Shown here one piece after another: positions 31,578-45,400 of a stretch of 64,000 bases of DNA (positions are counted from its first letter, which is position 1; the number at the start of each line of letters is the position of its first letter). The DNA lies in the NCBI GenBank assembly GCA_964020085.1, contig CAXHUQ010001561.1, positions 1 through 64,000 of the forward strand. Reading direction: 5' to 3'. The stretch is from Micromussa lordhowensis (taxonomy: Eukaryota > Cnidaria > Anthozoa > Scleractinia > Lobophylliidae). The notes beneath the pieces were generated by a model. The model was not told where the DNA came from and searched no databases. It saw nothing but the letters and a program-made list of their open reading frames with translations. The position numbers were made by a program, and so were the translations under genes.

Positions 31578-31740
31578 TCAATATAATAAGTCTGTTTCTT
31601 TTGACAGGTACAAAATGCAGTATTTAACACACATTAAAAATAACACACAAACAGCAGTGATAAACATATTGAACTTGTTCATTTTCATGATGACTTGACG
31701 TTTCGTATGTACTCTACATACATTTTCAAAAGTGAAAATG
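31578..31740 (-). mobile_element. Second Penelope/hammerhead-like fragment
   Basis: On the minus strand, GTATGT and ACATAC form a perfect stem II around a 5-nt loop, followed by GAAAC, GTCAA and GTC, as in a type I hammerhead with a minimal stem III. The flanks TCATTTTCA and TGAAAATGA pair as stem I. The expected CUGANGA core reads TTGAAAA, so it is decayed. Directly downstream a 36-codon frame starts at 31688 (MKMNKFNMFITAVCVLFLM) and resembles the frames at 19.7 kb (VMFVTAVCVLLL). The conserved order, ribozyme-like motif then hydrophobic start, indicates one element family. Confidence 0.45.
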
Positions 31741-32585
31741 ACTTTCCTGAATTTATAACCTCAGGAGAACTTTATATGTTCGCTGATGATACTACCATTT
31801 TTACAGTAGGTGATAACATTGACATTATAATTAAGGCCATGCAAGTTATATTAGATCAAGTTCTTAGTTGGTGTGGAGCTAACAGATTGATTGCTCATGA
31901 AACTAAGTCAGAAGCCTTATTATTATCTAAACAAAGATTCATTGGTCCATTGTCGCCTTTGAAGTATGGTGAGAAATTTATTGAATTTAAATCATCATGT
32001 AAATGTCTAGGAGTAACTATAGACAATAATCTTTCTTGGCAAGAACACACTAAAAGTCTGTTGAAATCTTTTAATAAGAAAATAGCAGTCCTCAGAACAA
32101 TTAAATTCTTGCCATCATCCATCCTACAGACCATTTATTTTAGGACTGTACTTCCAAGTGTCTTATACGGAATACTAGTATGGGGTTCCTGCTCACCTGC
32201 ACTAATGGATGATCTTGAGCGTGCTCATATACGAGCTTCTAAACTTATCTTTAAACTTGCAAGGAATTCGAATGCTGATCAATTAATTAAATTGAAAGGC
32301 TGGAACAATTTATCATTTTACTACACTAAGAGACTGTTAGTCGAAGCTTATAAATCCTACAATAGATGCAATACCAATGTTTTAAATGATCTAGTAATGT
32401 TAAAACAATCATCTTACTGCCTGAGGAAATCCATGAATATTGAACTTCCAAGTCCTAAATCAGAAATTGGCAGGCTGACTTTTAGACATAGAGCTGCCAT
32501 TGCCTGGAATTCACTTCCTGATTCGATCAAAAAGTCTTCTAGCTTAGAATGTTTTAAAAAAGTCTTAGATCTAGCAAGGGCTTGA
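31733..32585 (+). pseudogene. Reverse transcriptase C-terminal half (non-LTR type)
   Basis: About 283 intact codons. The fragment begins at NDFPEFITSG, just before the catalytic MFADDT motif (the YADD box with Phe). It continues through KCLGVTIDNNLSW, the thumb region LPSVLYGILVWG, and the end LTFRHRAAIAWNSLPDSIK, all characteristic of metazoan CR1/jockey-like RTs. The fingers domain and any endonuclease are missing, so it cannot function. The longer frame from 31695 is chimeric with the upstream Penelope-like fragment. Confidence 0.85.
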
Positions 32586-32916
32586 TCAATTCCATAAGCT
32601 ATAAAAAGGAATCTTCAATGATAAGAAATAGGAGTGAGGAATATTTTTATTAATATTATTTTAATTTGATTGTATCTAACAAATTAAAATTATCTATATT
32701 TAACAATTATTTTTCCTAGTTCTTAATCATATTCTTAAATTGTAGTTTATAGTCTTATATATTTATATCTGTATTATTATTATTATTTATTATTAATTTC
32801 TGTTGATTTTCTGGTTATCAATTTGTATATATTCTAGCTTTTAATTAGTAGATAGGCAGGTCCACATCAGGACTTCGGTCTTGCGTATTTTTGTAACCTG
32901 CGTTAACAAATAAACT

Positions 32917-32941
32917 ATGTATGTATGTATGTATGTATGTA
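32917..32941. repeat. (ATGT)n microsatellite at the retrotransposon tail
   Basis: About six ATGT units, directly after AATAAACT. Confidence 0.9.
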
Positions 32942-33388
32942 AAAGTAACCGTTGAAATTTAAAACAGCTATTTATATATAATAAAGGTGAGGGGACTGGA
33001 ACCTAGATTAAGCAAAAAACTTAACAGTAAAATATATCTATATAAAAAAGAAAAGAAAACAAAAACCAGAACATTTTCTGTAAGATCAATCTGCTGATAT
33101 CGAAACAAACGTCCTGTCAAGATTTTTTTTTTAATTTTTATTTTACAACAACTCTACTTACAAAAAGAAAAAATATATATACAGTACACTGCCCTACTTA
33201 CACTACTTACAAAAATATACAGTACACTACACTAAAACATTACAAAAGTTGCACTATTTGCTCTTACTTACGTGTTTTATACATTCTTTCCTTTTTCCTT
33301 AATTTCCTTAAGGGTAAAAAGCCAGTTCCAATAAAAATATAACTATGTTATAGAGATATGTATATGTATGTTATAGAGATATGTATTT
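32942..33388. other. A/T-rich spacer before the right array
   Basis: Contains duplicated blocks: ACTTACAAAAA with ATATACAGTACACT twice between 33160 and 33230, and TGTTATAGAGATATGTAT twice between 33345 and 33387. No gene was recognised. The short tandem blocks right beside the satellite edge may reflect repair at the junction. Confidence 0.5.
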
Positions 33389-33425
33389 GGAATTTCTGCA
33401 GGTAAAATCGGCCCCCATTGAGCGG
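33389..33425 (-). repeat. 37-bp copy of the exon fragment at the right array edge
   Basis: This is identical to 8363-8399 except for one base. It starts GGAATTTCTGCAGGT on the plus strand and ends GAGCGG. The satellite follows directly at about 33426-33430. The peptide on the minus strand is RSMGADFTCRNS, as in the left copy, and the single difference is synonymous. Confidence 0.85.
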
Positions 33426-33426
33426 T

Positions 33427-36400
33427 TTATCTCTAAAAGTAGAGTTGCGTTCTGAATTCGGTTGAATGTCTAATTGCGTCCTTTCAAGTACACGGATACG
33501 CAAGTTATTATCCAACCGCACTTCGTAGAGTAGAAATAACGCCGAAAACGAGTACAAATATCACAGTGTATTTGTACTCCACACAGTATTTGTACTCCAG
33601 AGGACCGCCTGAGAAACGAATTGGATTTAAGTTACGAAAATTTTGCGTGCTTGAAACATTCAGTAGGGTTAAGATAACTGTACAATGTCTCTAGCGGTCT
33701 AAATTGTCTGTTTTTTTCAAACACTCTAATCATTGAATTCGGTTGAATGTCTAATTGCGTCCTTTCAGTTGATTTTCAGGTCGGGGAGAGGGGCCTGCGT
33801 GGGCCTGTAAAACTGGGGCCCATCTTACAGACAGCTGCTACGCTGAAAGTCACCTTGATTCAGTGGTGAGTGCAGAGGCAAGCCTGCTTTGACTGGCGTT
33901 GCACGCTGATAACTGTACAATGTCTCTAGCGGTCTAAATTGTCTGTTTTTTTCAAACACTCTAATCATTTTGGTTCGCCGATTTGCGCGCATGTGTCCTT
34001 CAGTTGTCGGGCAAACTGTGGCCTTGGACGCTGTTTCGCGGGCTTGAAACATTGAGTAGCCTGTTCATCTCTAAAAGTAGAGTTGCGTTCTGAATTCGGT
34101 TGAATGTCTAATTGCGTCCTTTCAAGTACACGGATACGCAAGTTATTATCCAACCGCACTTCGTAGAGTAGAAATAACGCCGAAAACGAGTACAAATATC
34201 ACAGTGTATTTGTACTCCACACAGTATTTGTACTCCAGAGGACCGCCTGAGAAACGAATTGGATTTAAGTTACGAAAATTTTGCGTGCTTGAAACATTCA
34301 GTAGGGTTAAGATAACTGTACAATGTCTCTAGCGGTCTAAATTGTCTGTTTTTTTCAAACACTCTAATCATTGAATTCGGTTGAATGTCTAATTGCGTCC
34401 TTTCAGTTGATTTTCAGGTCGGGGAGAGGGGCCTGCGTGCAGGGGCTGTAAAACTGGGGCCCATCTTACAGACAGCTGCTACGCTGAAAGTCACCTTGAT
34501 TCAGTGGTGAGTGCAGAGGCAAGCCTGCTTTGACTGGCGTTGCACGCTGATAACTGTACAATGTCTCTAGCGGTCTAAATTGTCTGTTTTTTTCAAACAC
34601 TCTAATCATTTTGGTTCGCCGATTTGCGCGCATGTGTCCTTCAGTTGTCGGGCAAACTGTGGCCTTGGACGCTGTTTCGCGGGCTTGAAACATTGAGTAG
34701 CCTGTTCATCTCTAAAAGTAGAGTTGCGTTCTGAATTCGGTTGAATGTCTAATTGCGTCCTTTCAAGTACACGGATACGCAAGTTATTATCCAACCGCAC
34801 TTCGTAGAGTAGAAATAACGCCGAAAACGAGTACAAATATCACAGTGTATTTGTACTCCACACAGTATTTGTACTCCAGAGGACCGCCTGAGAAACGAAT
34901 TGGATTTAAGTTACGAAAATTTTGCGTGCTTGAAACATTCAGTAGGGTTAAGATAACTGTACAATGTCTCTAGCGGTCTAAATTGTCTGTTTTTTTCAAA
35001 CACTCTAATCATTGAATTCGGTTGAATGTCTAATTGCGTCCTTTCAGTTGATTTTCAGGTCGGGGAGAGGGGCCTGCGTGCAGGGGCTGTAAAACTGGGG
35101 CCCATCTTACAGACAGCTGCTACGCTGAAAGTCACCTTGATTCAGTGGTGAGTGCAGAGGCAAGCCTGCTTTGACTGGCGTTGCACGCTGATAACTGTAC
35201 AATGTCTCTAGCGGTCTAAATTGTCTGTTTTTTTCAAACACTCTAATCATTTTGGTTCGCCGATTTGCGCGCATGTGTCCTTCAGTTGTCGGGCAAACTG
35301 TGGCCTTGGACGCTGTTTCGCGGGCTTGAAACATTGAGTAGCCTGTTCATCTCTAAAAGTAGAGTTGCGTTCTGAATTCGGTTGAATGTCTAATTGCGTC
35401 CTTTCAAGTACACGGATACGCAAGTTATTATCCAACCGCACTTCGTAGAGTAGAAATAACGCCGAAAACGAGTACAAATATCACAGTGTATTTGTACTCC
35501 ACACAGTATTTGTACTCCAGAGGACCGCCTGAGAAACGAATTGGATTTAAGTTACGAAAATTTTGCGTGCTTGAAACATTCAGTAGGGTTAAGATAACTG
35601 TACAATGTCTCTAGCGGTCTAAATTGTCTGTTTTTTTCAAACACTCTAATCATTGAATTCGGTTGAATGTCTAATTGCGTCCTTTCAGTTGATTTTCAGG
35701 TCGGGGAGAGGGGCCTGCGTGCAGGGGCTGTAAAACTGGGGCCCATCTTACAGACAGCTGCTACGCTGAAAGTCACCTTGATTCAGTGGTGAGTGCAGAG
35801 GCAAGCCTGCTTTGACTGGCGTTGCACGCTGATAACTGTACAATGTCTCTAGCGGTCTAAATTGTCTGTTTTTTTCAAACACTCTAATCATTTTGGTTCG
35901 CCGATTTGCGCGCATGTGTCCTTCAGTTGTCGGGCAAACTGTGGCCTTGGACGCTGTTTCGCGGGCTTGAAACATTGAGTAGCCTGTTCATCTCTAAAAG
36001 TAGAGTTGCGTTCTGAATTCGGTTGAATGTCTAATTGCGTCCTTTCAAGTACACGGATACGCAAGTTATTATCCAACCGCACTTCGTAGAGTAGAAATAA
36101 CGCCGAAAACGAGTACAAATATCACAGTGTATTTGTACTCCACACAGTATTTGTACTCCAGAGGACCGCCTGAGAAACGAATTGGATTTAAGTTACGAAA
36201 ATTTTGCGTGCTTGAAACATTCAGTAGGGTTAAGATAACTGTACAATGTCTCTAGCGGTCTAAATTGTCTGTTTTTTTCAAACACTCTAATCATTGAATT
36301 CGGTTGAATGTCTAATTGCGTCCTTTCAGTTGATTTTCAGGTCGGGGAGAGGGGCCTGCGTGCAGGGGCTGTAAAACTGGGGCCCATCTTACAGACAGCT

Positions 36401-39400
36401 GCTACGCTGAAAGTCACCTTGATTCAGTGGTGAGTGCAGAGGCAAGCCTGCTTTGACTGGCGTTGCACGCTGATAACTGTACAATGTCTCTAGCGGTCTA
36501 AATTGTCTGTTTTTTTCAAACACTCTAATCATTTTGGTTCGCCGATTTGCGCGCATGTGTCCTTCAGTTGTCGGGCAAACTGTGGCCTTGGACGCTGTTT
36601 CGCGGGCTTGAAACATTGAGTAGCCTGTTCATCTCTAAAAGTAGAGTTGCGTTCTGAATTCGGTTGAATGTCTAATTGCGTCCTTTCAAGTACACGGATA
36701 CGCAAGTTATTATCCAACCGCACTTCGTAGAGTAGAAATAACGCCGAAAACGAGTACAAATATCACAGTGTATTTGTACTCCACACAGTATTTGTACTCC
36801 AGAGGACCGCCTGAGAAACGAATTGGATTTAAGTTACGAAAATTTTGCGTGCTTGAAACATTCAGTAGGGTTAAGATAACTGTACAATGTCTCTAGCGGT
36901 CTAAATTGTCTGTTTTTTTCAAACACTCTAATCATTGAATTCGGTTGAATGTCTAATTGCGTCCTTTCAGTTGATTTTCAGGTCGGGGAGAGGGGCCTGC
37001 GTGCAGGGGCTGTAAAACTGGGGCCCATCTTACAGACAGCTGCTACGCTGAAAGTCACCTTGATTCAGTGGTGAGTGCAGAGGCAAGCCTGCTTTGACTG
37101 GCGTTGCACGCTGATAACTGTACAATGTCTCTAGCGGTCTAAATTGTCTGTTTTTTTCAAACACTCTAATCATTTTGGTTCGCCGATTTGCGCGCATGTG
37201 TCCTTCAGTTGTCGGGCAAACTGTGGCCTTGGACGCTGTTTCGCGGGCTTGAAACATTGAGTAGCCTGTTCATCTCTAAAAGTAGAGTTGCGTTCTGAAT
37301 TCGGTTGAATGTCTAATTGCGTCCTTTCAAGTACACGGATACGCAAGTTATTATCCAACCGCACTTCGTAGAGTAGAAATAACGCCGAAAACGAGTACAA
37401 ATATCACAGTGTATTTGTACTCCACACAGTATTTGTACTCCAGAGGACCGCCTGAGAAACGAATTGGATTTAAGTTACGAAAATTTTGCGTGCTTGAAAC
37501 ATTCAGTAGGGTTAAGATAACTGTACAATGTCTCTAGCGGTCTAAATTGTCTGTTTTTTTCAAACACTCTAATCATTGAATTCGGTTGAATGTCTAATTG
37601 CGTCCTTTCAGTTGATTTTCAGGTCGGGGAGAGGGGCCTGCGTGCAGGGGCTGTAAAACTGGGGCCCATCTTACAGACAGCTGCTACGCTGAAAGTCACC
37701 TTGATTCAGTGGTGAGTGCAGAGGCAAGCCTGCTTTGACTGGCGTTGCACGCTGATAACTGTACAATGTCTCTAGCGGTCTAAATTGTCTGTTTTTTTCA
37801 AACACTCTAATCATTTTGGTTCGCCGATTTGCGCGCATGTGTCCTTCAGTTGTCGGGCAAACTGTGGCCTTGGACGCTGTTTCGCGGGCTTGAAACATTG
37901 AGTAGCCTGTTCATCTCTAAAAGTAGAGTTGCGTTCTGAATTCGGTTGAATGTCTAATTGCGTCCTTTCAAGTACACGGATACGCAAGTTATTATCCAAC
38001 CGCACTTCGTAGAGTAGAAATAACGCCGAAAACGAGTACAAATATCACAGTGTATTTGTACTCCACACAGTATTTGTACTCCAGAGGACCGCCTGAGAAA
38101 CGAATTGGATTTAAGTTACGAAAATTTTGCGTGCTTGAAACATTCAGTAGGGTTAAGATAACTGTACAATGTCTCTAGCGGTCTAAATTGTCTGTTTTTT
38201 TCAAACACTCTAATCATTGAATTCGGTTGAATGTCTAATTGCGTCCTTTCAGTTGATTTTCAGGTCGGGGAGAGGGGCCTGCGTGCAGGGGCTGTAAAAC
38301 TGGGGCCCATCTTACAGACAGCTGCTACGCTGAAAGTCACCTTGATTCAGTGGTGAGTGCAGAGGCAAGCCTGCTTTGACTGGCGTTGCACGCTGATAAC
38401 TGTACAATGTCTCTAGCGGTCTAAATTGTCTGTTTTTTTCAAACACTCTAATCATTTTGGTTCGCCGATTTGCGCGCATGTGTCCTTCAGTTGTCGGGCA
38501 AACTGTGGCCTTGGACGCTGTTTCGCGGGCTTGAAACATTGAGTAGCCTGTTCATCTCTAAAAGTAGAGTTGCGTTCTGAATTCGGTTGAATGTCTAATT
38601 GCGTCCTTTCAAGTACACGGATACGCAAGTTATTATCCAACCGCACTTCGTAGAGTAGAAATAACGCCGAAAACGAGTACAAATATCACAGTGTATTTGT
38701 ACTCCACACAGTATTTGTACTCCAGAGGACCGCCTGAGAAACGAATTGGATTTAAGTTACGAAAATTTTGCGTGCTTGAAACATTCAGTAGGGTTAAGAT
38801 AACTGTACAATGTCTCTAGCGGTCTAAATTGTCTGTTTTTTTCAAACACTCTAATCATTGAATTCGGTTGAATGTCTAATTGCGTCCTTTCAGTTGATTT
38901 TCAGGTCGGGGAGAGGGGCCTGCGTGCAGGGGCTGTAAAACTGGGGCCCATCTTACAGACAGCTGCTACGCTGAAAGTCACCTTGATTCAGTGGTGAGTG
39001 CAGAGGCAAGCCTGCTTTGACTGGCGTTGCACGCTGATAACTGTACAATGTCTCTAGCGGTCTAAATTGTCTGTTTTTTTCAAACACTCTAATCATTTTG
39101 GTTCGCCGATTTGCGCGCATGTGTCCTTCAGTTGTCGGGCAAACTGTGGCCTTGGACGCTGTTTCGCGGGCTTGAAACATTGAGTAGCCTGTTCATCTCT
39201 AAAAGTAGAGTTGCGTTCTGAATTCGGTTGAATGTCTAATTGCGTCCTTTCAAGTACACGGATACGCAAGTTATTATCCAACCGCACTTCGTAGAGTAGA
39301 AATAACGCCGAAAACGAGTACAAATATCACAGTGTATTTGTACTCCACACAGTATTTGTACTCCAGAGGACCGCCTGAGAAACGAATTGGATTTAAGTTA

Positions 39401-42400
39401 CGAAAATTTTGCGTGCTTGAAACATTCAGTAGGGTTAAGATAACTGTACAATGTCTCTAGCGGTCTAAATTGTCTGTTTTTTTCAAACACTCTAATCATT
39501 GAATTCGGTTGAATGTCTAATTGCGTCCTTTCAGTTGATTTTCAGGTCGGGGAGAGGGGCCTGCGTGCAGGGGCTGTAAAACTGGGGCCCATCTTACAGA
39601 CAGCTGCTACGCTGAAAGTCACCTTGATTCAGTGGTGAGTGCAGAGGCAAGCCTGCTTTGACTGGCGTTGCACGCTGATAACTGTACAATGTCTCTAGCG
39701 GTCTAAATTGTCTGTTTTTTTCAAACACTCTAATCATTTTGGTTCGCCGATTTGCGCGCATGTGTCCTTCAGTTGTCGGGCAAACTGTGGCCTTGGACGC
39801 TGTTTCGCGGGCTTGAAACATTGAGTAGCCTGTTCATCTCTAAAAGTAGAGTTGCGTTCTGAATTCGGTTGAATGTCTAATTGCGTCCTTTCAAGTACAC
39901 GGATACGCAAGTTATTATCCAACCGCACTTCGTAGAGTAGAAATAACGCCGAAAACGAGTACAAATATCACAGTGTATTTGTACTCCACACAGTATTTGT
40001 ACTCCAGAGGACCGCCTGAGAAACGAATTGGATTTAAGTTACGAAAATTTTGCGTGCTTGAAACATTCAGTAGGGTTAAGATAACTGTACAATGTCTCTA
40101 GCGGTCTAAATTGTCTGTTTTTTTCAAACACTCTAATCATTGAATTCGGTTGAATGTCTAATTGCGTCCTTTCAGTTGATTTTCAGGTCGGGGAGAGGGG
40201 CCTGCGTGCAGGGGCTGTAAAACTGGGGCCCATTTTACAGACAGCTGCTACGCTGAAAGTCACCTTGATTCAGTGGTGAGTGCAGAGGCAAGCCTGCTTT
40301 GACTGGCGTTGCACGCTGATAACTGTACAATGTCTCTAGCGGTCTAAATTGTCTGTTTTTTTCAAACACTCTAATCATTTTGGTTCGCCGATTTGCGCGC
40401 ATGTGTCCTTCAGTTGTCGGGCAAACTGTGGCCTTGGACGCTGTTTCGCGGGCTTGAAACATTGAGTAGCCTGTTCATCTCTAAAAGTAGAGTTGCGTTC
40501 TGAATTCGGTTGAATGTCTAATTGCGTCCTTTCAAGTACACGGATACGCAAGTTATTATCCAACCGCACTTCGTAGAGTAGAAATAACGCCGAAAACGAG
40601 TACAAATATCACAGTGTATTTGTACTCCACACAGTATTTGTACTCCAGAGGACCGCCTGAGAAACGAATTGGATTTAAGTTACGAAAATTTTGCGTGCTT
40701 GAAACATTCAGTAGGGTTAAGATAACTGTACAATGTCTCTAGCGGTCTAAATTGTCTGTTTTTTTCAAAAACTCTAATCATTGAATTCGGTTGAATGTCT
40801 AATTGCGTCCTTTCAGTTGATTTTCAGGTCGGGGAGAGGGGCCCTGCGTGCAGGGGCTGTAAAACTGGGGCCCATCTTACAGACAGCTGCTACGCTGAAA
40901 GTCACCTTGATTCAGTGGTGAGTGCAGAGGCAAGCCTGCTTTGACTGGCGTTGCACGCTGATAACTGTACAATGTCTCTAGCGGTCTAAATTGTCTGTTT
41001 TTTTCAAACACTCTAATCATTTTGGTTCGCCGATTTGCGCGCATGTGTCCTTCAGTTGTCGGGCAAACTGTGGCCTTGGACGCTGTTTCGCGGGCTTGAA
41101 ACATTGAGTAGCCTGTTCATCTCTAAAAGTAGAGTTGCGTTCTGAATTCGGTTGAATGTCTAATTGCGTCCTTTCAAGTACACGGATACGCAAGTTATTA
41201 TCCAACCGCACTTCGTAGAGTAGAAATAACGCCGAAAACGAGTACAAATATCACAGTGTATTTGTACTCCACACAGTATTTGTACTCCAGAGGACCGCCT
41301 GAGAAACGAATTGGATTTAAGTTACGAAAATTTTGCGTGCTTGAAACATTCAGTAGGGTTAAGATAACTGTACAATGTCTCTAGCGGTCTAAATTGTCTG
41401 TTTTTTTTCAAACACTCTAATCATTGAATTCGGTTGAATGTCTAATTGCGTCCTTTCAGTTGATTTTCAGGTCGGGGAGAGGGGCCTGCGTGCAGGGGCT
41501 GTAAAACTGGGGCCCATCTTACAGACAGCTGCTACGCTGAAAGTCACCTTGATTCAGTGGTGAGTGCAGAGGCAAGCCTGCTTTGACTGGCGTTGCACGC
41601 TGATAACTGTACAATGTCTCTAGCGGTCTAAATTGTCTGTTTTTTTCAAACACTCTAATCATTTTGGTTCGCCGATTTGCGCGCATGTGTCCTTCAGTTG
41701 TCGGGCAAACTGTGGCCTTGGACGCTGTTTCGCGGGCTTGAAACATTGAGTAGCCTGTTCATCTCTAAAAGTAGAGTTGCGTTCTGAATTCGGTTGAATG
41801 TCTAATTGCGTCCTTTCAAGTACACGGATACGCAAGTTATTATCCAACCGCACTTCGTAGAGTAGAAATAACGCCGAAAACGAGTACAAATATCACAGTG
41901 TATTTGTACTCCACACAGTATTTGTACTCCAGAGGACCGCCTGAGAAACGAATTGGATTTAAGTTACGAAAATTTTGCGTGCTTGAAACATTCAGTAGGG
42001 TTAAGATAACTGTACAATGTCTCTAGCGGTCTAAATTGTCTGTTTTTTTCAAACACTCTAATCATTGAATTCGGTTGAATGTCTAATTGCGTCCTTTCAG
42101 TTGATTTTCAGGTCGGGGAGAGGGGCCTGCGTGCAGGGGCTGTAAAACTGGGGCCCATCTTACAGACAGCTGCTACGCTGAAAGTCACCTTGATTCAGTG
42201 GTGAGTGCAGAGGCAAGCCTGCTTTGACTGGCGTTGCACGCTGATAACTGTACAATGTCTCTAGCGGTCTAAATTGTCTGTTTTTTTCAAACACTCTAAT
42301 CATTTTGGTTCGCCGATTTGCGCGCATGTGTCCTTCAGTTGTCGGGCAAACTGTGGCCTTGGACGCTGTTTCGCGGGCTTGAAACATTGAGTAGCCTGTT

Positions 42401-45400
42401 CATCTCTAAAAGTAGAGTTGCGTTCTGAATTCGGTTGAATGTCTAATTGCGTCCTTTCAAGTACACGGATACGCAAGTTATTATCCAACCGCACTTCGTA
42501 GAGTAGAAATAACGCCGAAAACGAGTACAAATATCACAGTGTATTTGTACTCCACACAGTATTTGTACTCCAGAGGACCGCCTGAGAAACGAATTGGATT
42601 TAAGTTACGAAAATTTTGCGTGCTTGAAACATTCAGTAGGGTTAAGATAACTGTACAATGTCTCTAGCGGTCTAAATTGTCTGTTTTTTTCAAACACTCT
42701 AATCATTGAATTCGGTTGAATGTCTAATTGCGTCCTTTCAGTTGATTTTCAGGTCGGGGAGAGGGGCCTGCGTGCAGGGGCTGTAAAACTGGGGCCCATC
42801 TTACAGACAGCTGCTACGCTGAAAGTCACCTTGATTCAGTAGTGAGTGCAGAGGCAAGCCTGCTTTGACTGGCGTTGCACGCTGATAACTGTACAATGTC
42901 TCTAGCGGTCTAAATTGTCTGTTTTTTTCAAACACTCTAATCATTTTGGTTCGCCGATTTGCGCGCATGTGTCCTTCAGTTGTCGGGCAAACTGTGGCCT
43001 TGGACGCTGTTTCGCGGGCTTGAAACATTGAGTAGCCTGTTCATCTCTAAAAGTAGAGTTGCGTTCTGAATTCGGTTGAATGTCTAATTGCGTCCTTTCA
43101 AGTACACGGATACGCAAGTTATTATCCAACCGCACTTCGTAGAGTAGAAATAACGCCGAAAACGAGTACAAATATCACAGTGTATTTGTACTCCACACAG
43201 TATTTGTACTCCAGAGGACCGCCTGAGAAACGAATTGGATTTAAGTTACGAAAATTTTGCGTGCTTGAAACATTCAGTAGGGTTAAGATAACTGTACAAT
43301 GTCTCTAGCGGTCTAAATTGTCTGTTTTTTTCAAACACTCTAATCATTGAATTCGGTTGAATGTCTAATTGCGTCCTTTCAGTTGATTTTCAGGTCGGGG
43401 AGAGGGGCCTGCGTGCAGGGGCTGTAAAACTGGGGCCCATCTTACAGACAGCTGCTACGCTGAAAGTCACCTTGATTCAGTGGTGAGTGCAGAGGCAAGC
43501 CTGCTTTGACTGGCGTTGCACGCTGATAACTGTACAATGTCTCTAGCGGTCTAAATTGTCTGTTTTTTTCAAACACTCTAATCATTTTGGTTCGCCGATT
43601 TGCGCGCATGTGTCCTTCAGTTGTCGGGCAAACTGTGGCCTTGGACGCTGTTTCGCGGGCTTGAAACATTGAGTAGCCTGTTCATCTCTAAAAGTAGAGT
43701 TGCGTTCTGAATTCGGTTGAATGTCTAATTGCGTCCTTTCAAGTACACGGATACGCAAGTTATTATCCAACCGCACTTCGTAGAGTAGAAATAACGCCGA
43801 AAACGAGTACAAATATCACAGTGTATTTGTACTCCACACAGTATTTGTACTCCAGAGGACCGCCTGAGAAACGAATTGGATTTAAGTTACGAAAATTTTG
43901 CGTGCTTGAAACATTCAGTAGGGTTAAGATAACTGTACAATGTCTCTAGCGGTCTAAATTGTCTGTTTTTTTCAAACACTCTAATCATTGAATTCGGTTG
44001 AATGTCTAATTGCGTCCTTTCAGTTGATTTTCAGGTCGGGGAGAGGGGCCTGCGTGCAGGGGCTGTAAAACTGGGGCCCATCTTACAGACAGCTGCTACG
44101 CTGAAAGTCACCTTGATTCAGTGGTGAGTGCAGAGGCAAGCCTGCTTTGACTGGCGTTGCACGCTGATAACTGTACAATGTCTCTAGCGGTCTAAATTGT
44201 CTGTTTTTTTCAAACACTCTAATCATTTTGGTTCGCCGATTTGCGCGCATGTGTCCTTCAGTTGTCGGGCAAACTGTGGCCTTGGACGCTGTTTCGCGGG
44301 CTTGAAACATTGAGTAGCCTGTTCATCTCTAAAAGTAGAGTTGCGTTCTGAATTCGGTTGAATGTCTAATTGCGTCCTTTCAAGTACACGGATACGCAAG
44401 TTATTATCCAACCGCACTTCGTAGAGTAGAAATAACGCCGAAAACGAGTACAAATATCACAGTGTATTTGTACTCCACACAGTATTTGTACTCCAGAGGA
44501 CCGCCTGAGAAACGAATTGGATTTAAGTTACGAAAATTTTGCGTGCTTGAAACATTCAGTAGGGTTAAGATAACTGTACAATGTCTCTAGCGGTCTAAAT
44601 TGTCTGTTTTTTTCAAACACTCTAATCATTGAATTCGGTTGAATGTCTAATTGCGTCCTTTCAGTTGATTTTCAGGTCGGGGAGAGGGGCCTGCGTGCAG
44701 GGGCTGTAAAACTGGGGCCCATCTTACAGACAGCTGCTACGCTGAAAGTCACCTTGATTCAGTGGTGAGTGCAGAGGCAAGCCTGCTTTGACTGGCGTTG
44801 CACGCTGATAACTGTACAATGTCTCTAGCGGTCTAAATTGTCTGTTTTTTTCAAACACTCTAATCATTTTGGTTCGCCGATTTGCGCGCATGTGTCCTTC
44901 AGTTGTCGGGCAAACTGTGGCCTTGGACGCTGTTTCGCGGGCTTGAAACATTGAGTAGCCTGTTCATCTCTAAAAGTAGAGTTGCGTTCTGAATTCGGTT
45001 GAATGTCTAATTGCGTCCTTTCAAGTACACGGATACGCAAGTTATTATCCAACCGCACTTCGTAGAGTAGAAATAACGCCGAAAACGAGTACAAATATCA
45101 CAGTGTATTTGTACTCCACACAGTATTTGTACTCCAGAGGACCGCCTGAGAAACGAATTGGATTTAAGTTACGAAAATTTTGCGTGCTTGAAACATTCAG
45201 TAGGGTTAAGATAACTGTACAATGTCTCTAGCGGTCTAAATTGTCTGTTTTTTTCAAACACTCTAATCATTGAATTCGGTTGAATGTCTAATTGCGTCCT
45301 TTCAGTTGATTTTCAGGTCGGGGAGAGGGGCCTGCGTGCAGGGGCTGTAAAACTGGGGCCCATCTTACAGACAGCTGCTACGCTGAAAGTCACCTTGATT

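Larger units (their letters stand above)
31733..32941 (+). mobile_element. 5'-truncated CR1-like non-LTR retrotransposon
   Basis: The element starts inside the reverse-transcriptase palm domain and runs to a tetranucleotide tail. The 3' region after the stop is A/T-rich. It ends with a small stem-loop (CAGGACTTCGGTCTTG, about 32868-32885), then AACAAATAAACT and (ATGT)n at 32917-32941. Short tandem repeats at the 3' end and severe 5' truncation are typical of the CR1/L2/Rex superfamily. Confidence 0.8.

Noticed and set aside
33348..33557. 69-codon minus-strand frame at the right array edge
   Set aside because: Chimera of satellite and flanking A/T-rich sequence.
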